The notes beneath the pieces were generated by a model, which did not search any database, was not told where the DNA came from, and saw only the letters and a program-made list of their open reading frames with translations. This document shows, piece after piece, positions 46,082-54,886 of a stretch of DNA of 64,000 nt (the first letter of the stretch is position 1; each line of letters begins with the position of its first letter). The position numbers were made by a program, and so were the translations under genes. Origin of the DNA: Tenacibaculum jejuense (GTDB lineage: Bacteria > Bacteroidota > Bacteroidia > Flavobacteriales > Flavobacteriaceae). The stretch spans positions 2,013,001 through 2,077,000 of the forward strand of contig NZ_LT899436.1 in NCBI RefSeq assembly GCF_900198195.1. Direction: 5' to 3'.

Positions 46082-46126
46082 GATTTTATTTATAGTTGAT
46101 AAAGAGATTATCTAAAAATTGTAATT

Positions 46127-46206
46127 CGTCAAACTGAACTTGTTTCAGTTTCTCATCATAATTAATGATCTACTCGGTGAGATTCTGAAATAAATTCAGA
46201 ATGACG
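46127..46206. repeat. inverted pair of palindromic intergenic elements
   Basis: Two stem-loops face each other. 46131-46151 reads AAACTGAA-CTTGT-TTCAGTTT, and 46182-46202 reads ATTCTGAA-ATAAA-TTCAGAAT. They are bounded by CGTC at 46127 and GACG at 46203, so both copies share the form GAGA..CTGAA..TTCAG..GACG in opposite orientation. This type of element occurs in flavobacterial intergenic DNA. It lies between argC and proC. Confidence 0.75.
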
Positions 46207-46245
46207 TTTGAAATACGAATTATATATTCTCTTATAGTTTGATGT

Positions 46246-47223
46246 TTAGAAAAAGTTAGCTTTTAATTGTAATCCTTCTGTTTCTTCAAAACCAAACATT
46301 AAATTCATGTTTTGTACTGCTTGTCCAGAAGCTCCTTTTAATAAATTATCAATACAACTTGTGATTAATAATTGATTCTCATGTTTATGAACATGCACTA
46401 AACATTTATTGGTATTTACTACTTGCTTCAGATGTAAAGTTTGGTCAGCAACAAAAGTGAAAGCAGCGTCTTTGTAAAATTCTTTATAAATTTTAATAGC
46501 TTCTTTTGCTGAACCTGAAAACTCAGTGTACACAGTAGCAAATATTCCTCTAGAAAAGTTTCCTCTATTCGGTAAGAACAAAACTTGGTGTTTACTCTCT
46601 GATTGAAATTTTTCTATAGTTTGATAAATCTCTCCTAAATGTTGATGCGTAAAAGGCTTGTAATAGGAGAAATTATTATCTCTCCAGGTAAAATGTGTTG
46701 TTTTCGATAAACTAGTTCCTGCTCCAGTTGCACCAGTAACAGCATTTACATGAATGTTATTTGTGATTAGTTTTTTTGAGGCTAAAGGAGCAATAGCTAA
46801 TTGAATTGCGGTAGCAAAACAACCTGGATTTGCAATATAATTTGCGCCTTTTATTTCCTCTTTATTGATTTCAGGTAAGCCATATACGTATTCATTTCCT
46901 TGAAATACTTTATCGTTTACAAGTCTGAATTCATTACTTAAATCAATAATTTTTGTAGTATCAGAAAATTGATGCTCCGCAAGAAATTTTCCTGAATTCC
47001 CGTGTCCTAAGCACAAGAATAAAACATCAATATTAGTATTAATTGTGTCTGTAAATTTTTGATCTATAGATCCAACTAAATCTTGATGAATCGCGCTAAT
47101 TGGATTACCAGAATTTGAAGTACTAAAGACAAAATCAATTTTTACTTCTTTATGATGTATTAATAATCTAATTAATTCTCCTGCTGTATAACCAGCTCCA
47201 CCTATAATTCCAGCTTTAATCAT
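46246..47223 (-). CDS. argC: N-acetyl-gamma-glutamyl-phosphate reductase
   Basis: 325 aa from the ATG at 47223 (IKAGIIGGAGYTAGELIRL follows the Met); an ATG three bases earlier is equally possible, and the longer frame to 47286 lies inside argG. Nucleotide fold GGAGYTAGE; catalytic Cys in NPGCFATAIQLA; LPNRGNFSRGI. It overlaps the 3' end of argG by 8 nt. Confidence 0.93.
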   Translation of the reverse strand: MIKAGIIGGAGYTAGELIRLLIHHKEVKIDFVFSTSNSGNPISAIHQDLVGSIDQKFTDTINTNIDVLFLCLGHGNSGKFLAEHQFSDTTKIIDLSNEFRLVNDKVFQGNEYVYGLPEINKEEIKGANYIANPGCFATAIQLAIAPLASKKLITNNIHVNAVTGATGAGTSLSKTTHFTWRDNNFSYYKPFTHQHLGEIYQTIEKFQSESKHQVLFLPNRGNFSRGIFATVYTEFSGSAKEAIKIYKEFYKDAAFTFVADQTLHLKQVVNTNKCLVHVHKHENQLLITSCIDNLLKGASGQAVQNMNLMFGFEETEGLQLKANFF

Positions 47224-48403
47224 CATTGTTGGTATTTTGATAGATTTTAGTTTGATTTCCGTAAATGTTGATGAAACCTTTAGCATCTTCTGCAGTCCAA
47301 GCGTTATTCATTTCACCATAACTACCAAATTTTGATTGTAACAAATCGTTATCCGAAGAAATTCCGTTTACAGTAAAATGGTAAGGTTTTAAAGTTAAAA
47401 ACACATCGCCAGTTACTTGTTGTTGACTACTACTTAACATAGCTTCTAAATCTCTCATCACAGGATCGAGATATAAACCTTCATGTAAGTGATTTCCGTA
47501 CCAATTAGCTACATAATCTTTATGCTGTAATTGCCATTTGGTTAATGTATGTTTTTCTAATAAGTGATGTGCTTTAATAATTAATAAAGCAGCAGCAGCT
47601 TCAAATCCAACTCTTCCTTTAATACCAAGAATAGTGTCACCAACATGAATATCTCTACCAATAGCATATTTAGATGCGATATTGTTTAGTTTTTCAATGA
47701 TAACTCCGGAAGTATCTTTCTCGCCGTTAATTGCTACAGGTTCTCCTTTTACAAAGGAAATTTTAATATCTGTAGCTTTTGTTTCTTGTAGCTGAGAAGG
47801 ATATGCTTCTTCGGGTAAGGCTAGGTGAGAGGTTAATGTTTCATCACCACCAACACTAGTTCCCCATAAACCTTTGTTTACAGAATATTTAGCTTTACTC
47901 CAGGATAGATCTACACCGTGACTTTGTAGATAAGCAATTTCTTCTTGTCTGCTTAACTTTTTATCTCTAATTGGAGTAATAATTTTAATATTAGGAGCCA
48001 GTGTGTTAAAGATTAAATCGAAACGTACTTGATCGTTTCCCGCTCCTGTACTACCGTGTGCAATATATTCTGCTCCAATGGATTTTGCATAATTAATAAT
48101 TTCTATGGCTTGTACAATTCTTTCTGCACTTACAGACAATGGATATGTATTGTTTTTTAATACATTTCCGTAGATTAAGTGTTTAATTACTTTTTCGTAG
48201 TAATTGTGGACTGCATCTATATTTTTATAGGTTTTTACACCTAATTGATATGCTTTACTTTCAATATCATGTATTTCTTCTTTGGTAAATCCACCTGTAT
48301 TTACACTAACAGCATGAACTTCAAAATTTTCATCCTTTGTTAAGTGTACTGCACAATAAGAAGTGTCTAAACCGCCGCTATATGCTAAAACTAATTTTTT
48401 CAT
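47216..48403 (-). CDS. argG: argininosuccinate synthase
   Basis: 395 aa. N-type ATP pyrophosphatase motif LAYSGGLDTSYCAVHL, then AHGSTGAGNDQVRFD and ITPIRDKKLSRQEEIAYL, typical of ArgG. It joins citrulline and aspartate. It overlaps the upstream GNAT gene by 4 nt and argC by 8 nt. Confidence 0.94.
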   Translation of the reverse strand: MKKLVLAYSGGLDTSYCAVHLTKDENFEVHAVSVNTGGFTKEEIHDIESKAYQLGVKTYKNIDAVHNYYEKVIKHLIYGNVLKNNTYPLSVSAERIVQAIEIINYAKSIGAEYIAHGSTGAGNDQVRFDLIFNTLAPNIKIITPIRDKKLSRQEEIAYLQSHGVDLSWSKAKYSVNKGLWGTSVGGDETLTSHLALPEEAYPSQLQETKATDIKISFVKGEPVAINGEKDTSGVIIEKLNNIASKYAIGRDIHVGDTILGIKGRVGFEAAAALLIIKAHHLLEKHTLTKWQLQHKDYVANWYGNHLHEGLYLDPVMRDLEAMLSSSQQQVTGDVFLTLKPYHFTVNGISSDNDLLQSKFGSYGEMNNAWTAEDAKGFINIYGNQTKIYQNTNNDD

Positions 48404-49017
48404 TTTTTCTCTTTTTTTAAGAATAAATGTTGTTTGATACTTTTCAACCTAGTGAATGTTTTTTCTTTGATTTTCTTAGGTTGATTTTTATTTTCGGTCG
48501 CAGGGTCATATAACATTCCCGTACATAAACACATCTTTTGTTCTGTTCTAGTCAGAACATCATAATTGACGCAGGTTTTACATCCATCCCAAAACGTTTG
48601 ATCTGTAGTTAGTTCCGAAAAAGTAACAGGTTTATACCCTAAATTACTGTTCAATTTCATAACCGCTAATCCAGTAGTAATACTGAATATTTTAGAATGT
48701 GGAAATTTAGTTCTTGAATGGTCAAAAATCTTTTGCTTTATTTTCTTTGACAAGCCTAAACCTCTAAATTTTGGATGAACGATTAATCCAGAATTGGCAA
48801 CAAATTTTCCATGTCCCCAAGATTCTATATAACAAAAACCAGCAAATGTATTTCCATCTAGAGCGATAACTGCGTTACCTTTTTCCATTTTAGAAATAAT
48901 ATATTCTGGTTTTCTCTTTGCAATACCTGTACCTCTAATTTTAGCTGCATTTTCTATGGTAGTACAAATTTCTTCTGCGTAAATTTTATGTGATATATCG
49001 GCAATAATGATTTCCAT
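48400..49017 (-). CDS. GNAT acetyltransferase heading the arginine cluster
   Basis: 205 aa. GNAT fold with acyl-CoA loop VHPKFRGLGLSKKIKQK (about 82-98) and an N-terminal IRGTGIAKRKPEYI segment. A C-terminal extension holds a Cys cluster (CKTC near 142, then CLC near 164) and a Lys-rich tail. It is first in an operon that otherwise lacks argA and argJ, so it probably makes the N-acyl-glutamate that starts the pathway (inference from place). It could use succinyl-CoA if the pathway is the succinyl type. Confidence 0.8.
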   Translation of the reverse strand: MEIIIADISHKIYAEEICTTIENAAKIRGTGIAKRKPEYIISKMEKGNAVIALDGNTFAGFCYIESWGHGKFVANSGLIVHPKFRGLGLSKKIKQKIFDHSRTKFPHSKIFSITTGLAVMKLNSNLGYKPVTFSELTTDQTFWDGCKTCVNYDVLTRTEQKMCLCTGMLYDPATENKNQPKKIKEKTFTRLKSIKQHLFLKKEKK

Positions 49018-49465
49018 TACCTTAATTTTAAAATTGTTTGTTGTTTCTTTTTTTCTGAAGCAGAACCGGACTCACCTAAGTTCTATTAGTCATAAAAGCC
49101 CTTACGGGCGCGGGAAAAAGCGTCGTACAGAAATCCTATTATCAGTTTTGATAATTGTGTTTATTAACGATAAAGAAGTATTGTAAGATTGCATAATGAT
49201 TTTAATAAGATATAATTCAAATTTCAATTAATTCTCAAGTAAGAATAAACTAACGGCGTCGCATGGGGCGTCGTCGGCGTAATGAAATTTGGTTTGTCTT
49301 ATTGCTTGTATGCATGCTGCTAATGTATAAAAAAAAAGAATACTCCAAACTTATTTTTTAAAAAATTACAATTCATCATGTAAAATTTACAATTCGGTAA
49401 TAATAAGTTTTAAAATACACCATGTCACTGCATCTTTGAAGTGTTATTAACCTTAAAACAAAGAA
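49018..49465. other. divergent non-coding region upstream of arginine cluster
   Basis: 448 bp without a convincing gene. It must hold the arginine cluster promoter (minus) and that of the DUF2141 gene (plus). Two unusually GC-rich patches stand out: 49099-49125 (CCTTACGGGCGCGGG then AGCGTCGTAC) and 49254-49281, where GGCGTCG recurs (CGGCGTCGCATGGGGCGTCG). No regulator site could be assigned. Confidence 0.5.
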
Positions 49466-49885
49466 ATGATGAAATTTTTAAGTACCTTTTTATTAGTATT
49501 ACTAACATTAACTAATACTACAGCTCAAGAATCTAAGCAAAAAATAACAGTTACCGTGGTTAATGTAAATTCTAACCAAGGAACAGTAAAGTTTGCGCTT
49601 TCAGATAAAAAAAACTTTTTAACAGGAGAACCAATTCAAGCTAAAGAAGGTAAAATAGAAAATGGAAAATCTGTAGTTGTATTTGAAAATGTTCCGGCAG
49701 GAGAATATGCAATTGCTTGTTATCATGATAAAAATAGTAATAACAGAATGGATTTTCAGCCTGGTGGTATGCCAATGGAAGATTATGGAGCATCAAATAA
49801 TGTAATGAATTTTGGACCTCCAAGGTATGAAGATGCAAAGTTTATCATTACCAACAAAGATGTATCTTTAGATATTAAATTTTAA
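49466..49885 (+). CDS. secreted DUF2141 protein
   Basis: 139 aa with signal peptide (MMKFLSTFLLVLLTLTNTTAQ). The body matches DUF2141: ITVTVVNVNSNQGTVKFAL, then VPAGEYAIACYHDKNSNNRMD and GMPMEDYGASNNVMNF. A small beta-sandwich of unknown function in the envelope. ATG at 49469 is an equal start. Followed 50 nt later by the LytS operon. Confidence 0.88.
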   Translation: MMKFLSTFLLVLLTLTNTTAQESKQKITVTVVNVNSNQGTVKFALSDKKNFLTGEPIQAKEGKIENGKSVVVFENVPAGEYAIACYHDKNSNNRMDFQPGGMPMEDYGASNNVMNFGPPRYEDAKFIITNKDVSLDIKF

Positions 49886-49935
49886 ATCTTTAGTTTCTGT
49901 AAACACAAGAACTAAAAACCATTAATTCATTCGAA

Positions 49936-51291
49936 ATGAGATCAAAAGAAAAACTATTTTCAATTAAATATTTTCAAAAAGAAATAACACATACGTTAAA
50001 ATTAACTTTTGGATTTGGATTTTTCTTTTGGCTAGTTGGTGGTACATATACAGTTCGATTATTATGGGTTTCTATAGGGATTTCTGCCATGTATTCATTT
50101 GTTCTTGCACTTACCCAAGGCGTTGTAAATGATTATTTGAGTAGTAAATGGGATTGGATTACACAAACCAATCAAAGGGTTTGGTCAGGTATTCTATTTA
50201 CGGTCTTGTACACAGTTCCTGTAATATTAGCAATAAATTATGTTCTTTTTGTGAAGATACAAGGAATGCCTTCTGAAGATTTCTTTAAAAAAGGAATGAT
50301 TTGGACACATTTATTTTGGATTCAGTTTTCTTTTGGAGTTTCTGCTTTTTTACATGCACGTGATTTTATGTTCAATTGGAAAAGAGCTGCAAGTCAAGAA
50401 ACAAAACAACAACAAATTGTAGCTAAAACAGAAACGGCAAAATTTGAAACTTTAAAAAGTCAGATAGATCCACATTTTTTATTCAATAGTTTGAATGTAT
50501 TGACTTCTTTAATTGGTGAAAATCCGAATCAGGCTGAAAAGTTTACCACCAAATTATCTAAGGTATATCGATATGTTTTAGAGCAAAGAAATAAAGAATT
50601 AATTCCGTTAACAGAAGAATTAAAATTTGCTAAAACCTATATGGAATTACTACAGATGCGTTTTGAAGATGCTTTAGAATTTGAAGTACCAACTTCGGTA
50701 AGTAATGGAGACTTAAAAATAGTGCCATTATCCTTACAGTTATTACTAGAAAATGCTGTAAAACATAATGTAGTTTCGAGTTCCAAGCCATTACGAATTT
50801 CTATATATGAAGATAACGGATATTTAAAAATAGAAAATAACGTAAATCCTAAAGAAGCCATAGGAAAAAAGAGTACGAAGGTGGGGCTTCAAAATATAGC
50901 AGATCGATATGGACTTATATCTAACGAAAGAGTTCATATAGCAAATGATAATAAAACATTTACAGTGAGTTTACCACTGTTAATTAATACAAAAGACATT
51001 ATGAAAATTTCAGATAATTTTGAGAACAATAGTTATATAAAAGCGGTGGAGCGCGTTGAAAAAATGAAAGAGTTTTATAGAAACTTGGCTTCATATTTAA
51101 TTTGTATTCCCTTCTTTATTTTTATAAACTTAAGATTTTCACCACAATTTCACTGGTTTTATTTTCCAATTATTGGTTGGGGAATAGGTGTATTATTTCA
51201 TGGTTTAGAAGTGTACAATTACAATATCTTTTTAGGTAAAGATTGGGAAGAACGTAAGATTAAAGAATTAATGGATAAAGATAAATACTAA
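49936..51291 (+). CDS. LytS-type sensor histidine kinase with C-terminal 2TM domain
   Basis: 451 aa. About four membrane segments in 25-140, a short coiled coil, then a His_kinase domain with H180 in QIDPHFLFNSLNVLTS, and an ATPase part (LQLLLENAVKHNVVS as N-box, VGLQNIADRYGLI). Unusually, a 2TM domain follows at about 366-451 (YIKAVERVEKMKEFY ... FSPQFHWFYFPIIGWGIG ... GKDWEERKIKEL). That segment is the same module as the next five small genes. First gene of a seven-gene operon ending with its LytTR partner. Confidence 0.9.
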   Translation: MRSKEKLFSIKYFQKEITHTLKLTFGFGFFFWLVGGTYTVRLLWVSIGISAMYSFVLALTQGVVNDYLSSKWDWITQTNQRVWSGILFTVLYTVPVILAINYVLFVKIQGMPSEDFFKKGMIWTHLFWIQFSFGVSAFLHARDFMFNWKRAASQETKQQQIVAKTETAKFETLKSQIDPHFLFNSLNVLTSLIGENPNQAEKFTTKLSKVYRYVLEQRNKELIPLTEELKFAKTYMELLQMRFEDALEFEVPTSVSNGDLKIVPLSLQLLLENAVKHNVVSSSKPLRISIYEDNGYLKIENNVNPKEAIGKKSTKVGLQNIADRYGLISNERVHIANDNKTFTVSLPLLINTKDIMKISDNFENNSYIKAVERVEKMKEFYRNLASYLICIPFFIFINLRFSPQFHWFYFPIIGWGIGVLFHGLEVYNYNIFLGKDWEERKIKELMDKDKY

Positions 51292-51296
51292 CCGTT

Positions 51297-51596
51297 ATGG
51301 AGTATTCTAGAGAAGAGGAAATTAGATATATGAAAGCACTTAAAAAAGTGCAAGAAATCAAAGAGTTTTATGGTCATATACTAGTATATGTCATTGTAAT
51401 TCCAATACTAATTTTTATCAATTTGAAATTTACGCCACAATTTCATTGGTTTTGGTTTTCTATTGTTGGTTGGGGAGTAGGATTGTTATCTCACGCCTTT
51501 CAGGTATTTGAAGGATTTAAATTGATAATGGGAAAAGATTGGGAAGAACGTAAGATTAATGAGTACATAAAAGAATACAACAGAAATGGAAAATAA
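51297..51596 (+). CDS. 2TM domain protein 1
   Basis: 99 aa. A single 2TM module: charged N-terminal helix (YMKALKKVQEIKEFYGH), first membrane span, FTPQFHWFWFSIVGWGVG leading into the second span, and GKDWEERKINEYI at the end. It is nearest to the domain fused to the kinase, 5 nt upstream. The next gene starts inside its last 11 nt. Probably an inner-membrane partner of the kinase; role unknown. Confidence 0.85.
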   Translation: MEYSREEEIRYMKALKKVQEIKEFYGHILVYVIVIPILIFINLKFTPQFHWFWFSIVGWGVGLLSHAFQVFEGFKLIMGKDWEERKINEYIKEYNRNGK

Positions 51597-51864
51597 TTAC
51601 ATTGAAGAACAACGCTATTTAAAAGCAAAGAAAAAAGTTAAGGAAATTAAAGGTTTTTATGTGCATTTAGCATTATATCTATTAAACACACCAATCATTA
51701 TATATACTAATTTAACTTTTTCTCCACAGTTTCATTGGTTTTGGTTTTCTGTGTTAGGTTGGGGAATAGCTATAGGAATTCATGCGTTTGTAACTTTTAG
51801 TGATAATTTATTTGGTAAAGATTGGGAAGAACGTAAGATTAAAGAAATCATGAATAAAAATTAA
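51586..51864 (+). CDS. 2TM domain protein 2
   Basis: 92 aa, same module: YLKAKKKVKEIKGFYVHLA, FSPQFHWFWFSVLGWGI, GKDWEERKIKEIM. It overlaps protein 1 by 11 nt, which implies coupled translation. It shares the FSPQFHWF loop with the kinase domain and protein 1, so these three form one subgroup. Confidence 0.85.
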   Translation: MENNYIEEQRYLKAKKKVKEIKGFYVHLALYLLNTPIIIYTNLTFSPQFHWFWFSVLGWGIAIGIHAFVTFSDNLFGKDWEERKIKEIMNKN

Positions 51865-51869
51865 TACTC

Positions 51870-52214
51870 ATGGAACAAGATTTTTTACAAGAACAACGCT
51901 ATTTAAAAGCGAAAAAGAAAGTTAAAGATATTAAAGGTTTTTATGCTCACTTTGTAGTTTACATTCTAGTGAATTTATTTTTAAGTTGTATTATAATAGT
52001 AGGTTTAATGAGTGATGAAGGTGATTCTTTTGAAGAAGCCATTAGTAACTTTGGAGTTTACTCTACATGGTTGTTTTGGGGAATTGGAGTTTTCTTTCAT
52101 TGGTTAGGTGTTTTCGGATTTGGAAATTTACTGTCAAAAGAATGGGAAGACCGTAAGATAAAAGAGTTTATGGAGAAAGATAAAAATAGAAGTCAAAAAA
52201 TGTTAAATAAGTAA
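51870..52214 (+). CDS. 2TM domain protein 3
   Basis: 114 aa. The N-terminal helix is nearly identical to protein 2 (YLKAKKKVKDIKGFYAH), but the loop between spans is longer and acidic (SDEGDSFEEAISNFG) and lacks the QFHWF motif. The end reads SKEWEDRKIKEFMEKDK. Five nt after protein 2. Second subgroup, together with protein 4. Confidence 0.83.
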   Translation: MEQDFLQEQRYLKAKKKVKDIKGFYAHFVVYILVNLFLSCIIIVGLMSDEGDSFEEAISNFGVYSTWLFWGIGVFFHWLGVFGFGNLLSKEWEDRKIKEFMEKDKNRSQKMLNK

Positions 52215-52218
52215 GAAG

Positions 52219-52563
52219 ATGTTTATTAGAGATTACAATCAAGAAAATGAATATATAAAAGCTAAAAAGAGAGTAGATGAAATTAAGACTTTTTACAAAC
52301 AATTAGCAGTTTATGTGATTATAAATACTTTTATTTCTACTATGAAAATCAGAAGAAATCTATTAAATGGAGAGTCTTTTGAAGAAGCTTTTTTTGATTT
52401 TGGAACTTTTGCTGTTTGGATTTTTTGGGGAATTGCAATTGTATTTCAAGCTTTACGATTGTTTGGAACAGATTATTTCTTTGGAAAAGAATGGGAAAGA
52501 AGAAAAATAGAAAAATTTATGGGTGAAGAAAAAGATAAAAGAAATAGAATGTTAAGAAGTTAA
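52219..52563 (+). CDS. 2TM domain protein 4
   Basis: 114 aa: YIKAKKRVDEIKTFYKQ, loop GESFEEAFFDFGTF, second span WIFWGIAIVFQALRLFG, end GKEWERRKIEKFM. The His of the second span seen in proteins 1-3 is Gln here (FQAL). Four nt after protein 3. Confidence 0.83.
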   Translation: MFIRDYNQENEYIKAKKRVDEIKTFYKQLAVYVIINTFISTMKIRRNLLNGESFEEAFFDFGTFAVWIFWGIAIVFQALRLFGTDYFFGKEWERRKIEKFMGEEKDKRNRMLRS

Positions 52564-52579
52564 TTTAAATAAAAAAGTT

Positions 52580-52936
52580 ATGATATTAGATGTAAAGAAA
52601 AATAAGTATCTCTTAGCCAAGAAAGAAGCTGCTAAAATAAAATCGTTTTACGATCATGTGACAGTGTATCTGGTTATTAATATAGTAGTTGCTTTATCAT
52701 CTTATCTATCAGAAATAAACTTTCATATATTCGGTGGTTTTAAAATTAGTAATCTTTGGTATAATTTTGAAAATTTTAAAGTCTACCCTTTATGGGCTGT
52801 TTGGGGAATTATTGTCGTTTTTCAAGCGATAGACGTTTATGCAATATCAGCACTATTAGGAAAGAATTGGGAAGAGCAAAAAATTAAAGAGCTGATAGAA
52901 AAAGACAAAAAACAAGCAAATAAATATATAGACTAA
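52580..52936 (+). CDS. 2TM domain protein 5
   Basis: 118 aa, the most divergent copy: YLLAKKEAAKIKSFYDHVT, a longer loop (about 45-75), second span LWAVWGIIVVFQAIDVY, end GKNWEEQKIKELIEKDK. Twelve nt before the response regulator gene. Confidence 0.83.
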   Translation: MILDVKKNKYLLAKKEAAKIKSFYDHVTVYLVINIVVALSSYLSEINFHIFGGFKISNLWYNFENFKVYPLWAVWGIIVVFQAIDVYAISALLGKNWEEQKIKELIEKDKKQANKYID

Positions 52937-52948
52937 TTAGTATTAAAT

Positions 52949-53704
52949 ATGAATGTTTTAATAATTGAAGATGAAAAACCAGCAGCAAGACGTTTAAATA
53001 GAATGTTAGCTGAACTGAATATAGAAGTAAATACAATGTTGCATTCTGTAGAAGAAGCGTTAAATTGGTTTCAAACGAATGAGCATCCTGATTTAATTTT
53101 CTTAGATATTCAACTTTCAGATGGTTTGTCGTTTGAAATTTTTGAAGAAATACCAGTAAAGTCTGCCATCATTTTTACTACTGCTTATGATGAATATGCA
53201 CTTAAAGCATTTAAATTAAACTCTATCGATTATTTATTAAAACCGATTGATGATGAGGAGTTAAAAGTTGCTGTAGATAAGTACAAAGAGCAACAACCAA
53301 AAAGTAATAATATTCAGGTTGATATTAACGAAATTAGGAAGCTGTTAATTAATCCAATAGATCGAAAATACAAGAAACGTTTTACGATAAAAATTGGTCA
53401 ACACATAAAGATTATACATACAGACAATATCGAGTGTTTGTATTCAGAGAATAAAGCTACTTATATACATACAAACGAGAATAGAAATTATTTGATAGAC
53501 CATTCTTTAGAGCATTGGTACGATCATTTAGATCCAGAACAATTCTTCAGAGTAAATAGAACGTTTATAGTTCATATTAATGCAATAAAAGACATTATAT
53601 CGTATACAAATTCACGATTAAAGTTAGTCTTATATTCTTTTACTGATCAAGAAATTATTGTGAGTAGAGAACGTGTAAAAGATTTTAAAAATTGGATTGA
53701 TTAA
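52949..53704 (+). CDS. LytTR-family response regulator
   Basis: 251 aa. Receiver at 1-120 with IIEDEKPAARRLN, phospho-acceptor Asp in LIFLDIQLSDG, FTTAYDEYALKAF and LLKPID; LytTR domain at about 145-251 (YSENKATYIHTNENR, FFRVNRTFIVHINAI). Partner of the kinase at the operon head, from which it is separated by five 2TM genes. No copy of the RCGTTAGTGAATT box was noticed near it, so it should have another target. Confidence 0.92.
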   Translation: MNVLIIEDEKPAARRLNRMLAELNIEVNTMLHSVEEALNWFQTNEHPDLIFLDIQLSDGLSFEIFEEIPVKSAIIFTTAYDEYALKAFKLNSIDYLLKPIDDEELKVAVDKYKEQQPKSNNIQVDINEIRKLLINPIDRKYKKRFTIKIGQHIKIIHTDNIECLYSENKATYIHTNENRNYLIDHSLEHWYDHLDPEQFFRVNRTFIVHINAIKDIISYTNSRLKLVLYSFTDQEIIVSRERVKDFKNWID

Positions 53705-53707
53705 AAA

Positions 53708-54886
53708 CTAATGAGCCATAGTTTTACTGTTTTGTTTTAATGCCAATAATCCAAATACTGGACCTATAGCCAACACAACAAATAAATATTCTTGAGGAAT
53801 AAATTCTCGTAAATAGTTTATCGTTTGAATACTCATAATTGTTAAACTATATCCCAAACAGTTTACAATAGTAAGTGCAGTTCCCTTAATTTCTGTAGGA
53901 GCATTTTTAGCTACTAAGGTTGAAAAAAGAGGAGAATCCATAATTACTGTAAAACCCCAGATTAAAACAAAAAGAATAAATATAAGTGAAGGAGAAGAAA
54001 AGAATAGAGAAGAAGTAAGACAGCATAATCCAGATATTGCTAATGCGATCATGGCAATCTTCTTAGTTTTCCATTTTAATGATAAATAACCACCTAAAAT
54101 ACACCCTAAACTACCAATTGCTATAATACTAAATGATAACAGTGATATATTAAAATTTACTGTTGGATTTTTATCTAAATAAATACCTAGAATAACGGGA
54201 ATAAAAGCCCAAAAAGTATACAACTCCCACATATGACCGAAATATCCTAATGCAGCAGATCGAAAATCTTTCTTTTTAAAAACTTGAAAAATGGCATTCA
54301 GTTTTAAAGAACTACTTTTTTTTCTGAAAGGACCATCAGGAATGCATATTAAAATTAGTAAACTCCCTAATAAAGCTAAACCTGAAGTACTATAAATCAC
54401 AATTTTCCAAGGTAAAGCTGTTGTAAAAAAGGATAAAAAATGAGGAAAAGCTGTACCTAAAACAAGTGCACCAACTAAATATCCTAAAGATTTTCCTAAG
54501 TTCTTATCAAAATGATCTGCGGCAATTTTCATTCCTACAGGATAAATACCAGCTAAGAAGAATCCGGTTAAGAATCGAAAGATTACTAAGCTATTTATGT
54601 TATTATCAGGATAAATAATTCCTAAGTTAAAAACGGCTCCTAATAATCCACTAACGAAAAATACTTTTGAAGGAGAAAACCGATCAGCAATATTTAATAA
54701 AGCAAAAGATAAAGTTCCAATAATAAATCCGAATTGTACCGATGATGTAAGACTAGCTAATGATCCGTTTTCTAAATTAAAAACAGTAATTAAATCATTT
54801 AAAACTCCATTACCAGCAAACCACAAAGAAGTACAGAAAAACTGAGCTAAAACAATTATTAATAATATAGTTGAAGCTTTTTTCAA
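53708..54886 (-). CDS. MFS transporter next to histidine degradation genes
   Basis: 392-aa major facilitator protein with about 12 hydrophobic segments and the loop 2-3 region (LLNIADRFSPSKVFFVSG). It overlaps the hutG stop by 4 nt (ATGA). Its place in the hut operon suggests uptake of histidine or urocanate or export of a product, but the substrate is not shown by sequence. Confidence 0.85.
   Translation of the reverse strand: MKKASTILLIIVLAQFFCTSLWFAGNGVLNDLITVFNLENGSLASLTSSVQFGFIIGTLSFALLNIADRFSPSKVFFVSGLLGAVFNLGIIYPDNNINSLVIFRFLTGFFLAGIYPVGMKIAADHFDKNLGKSLGYLVGALVLGTAFPHFLSFFTTALPWKIVIYSTSGLALLGSLLILICIPDGPFRKKSSSLKLNAIFQVFKKKDFRSAALGYFGHMWELYTFWAFIPVILGIYLDKNPTVNFNISLLSFSIIAIGSLGCILGGYLSLKWKTKKIAMIALAISGLCCLTSSLFFSSPSLIFILFVLIWGFTVIMDSPLFSTLVAKNAPTEIKGTALTIVNCLGYSLTIMSIQTINYLREFIPQEYLFVVLAIGPVFGLLALKQNSKTMAH

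Noticed and set aside
49018..49465. tRNA or structured RNA in the gap upstream of the arginine cluster
   Set aside because: The GC-rich patches were tried as tRNA arms, but no T-loop, anticodon stem or CCA-type end could be assembled.
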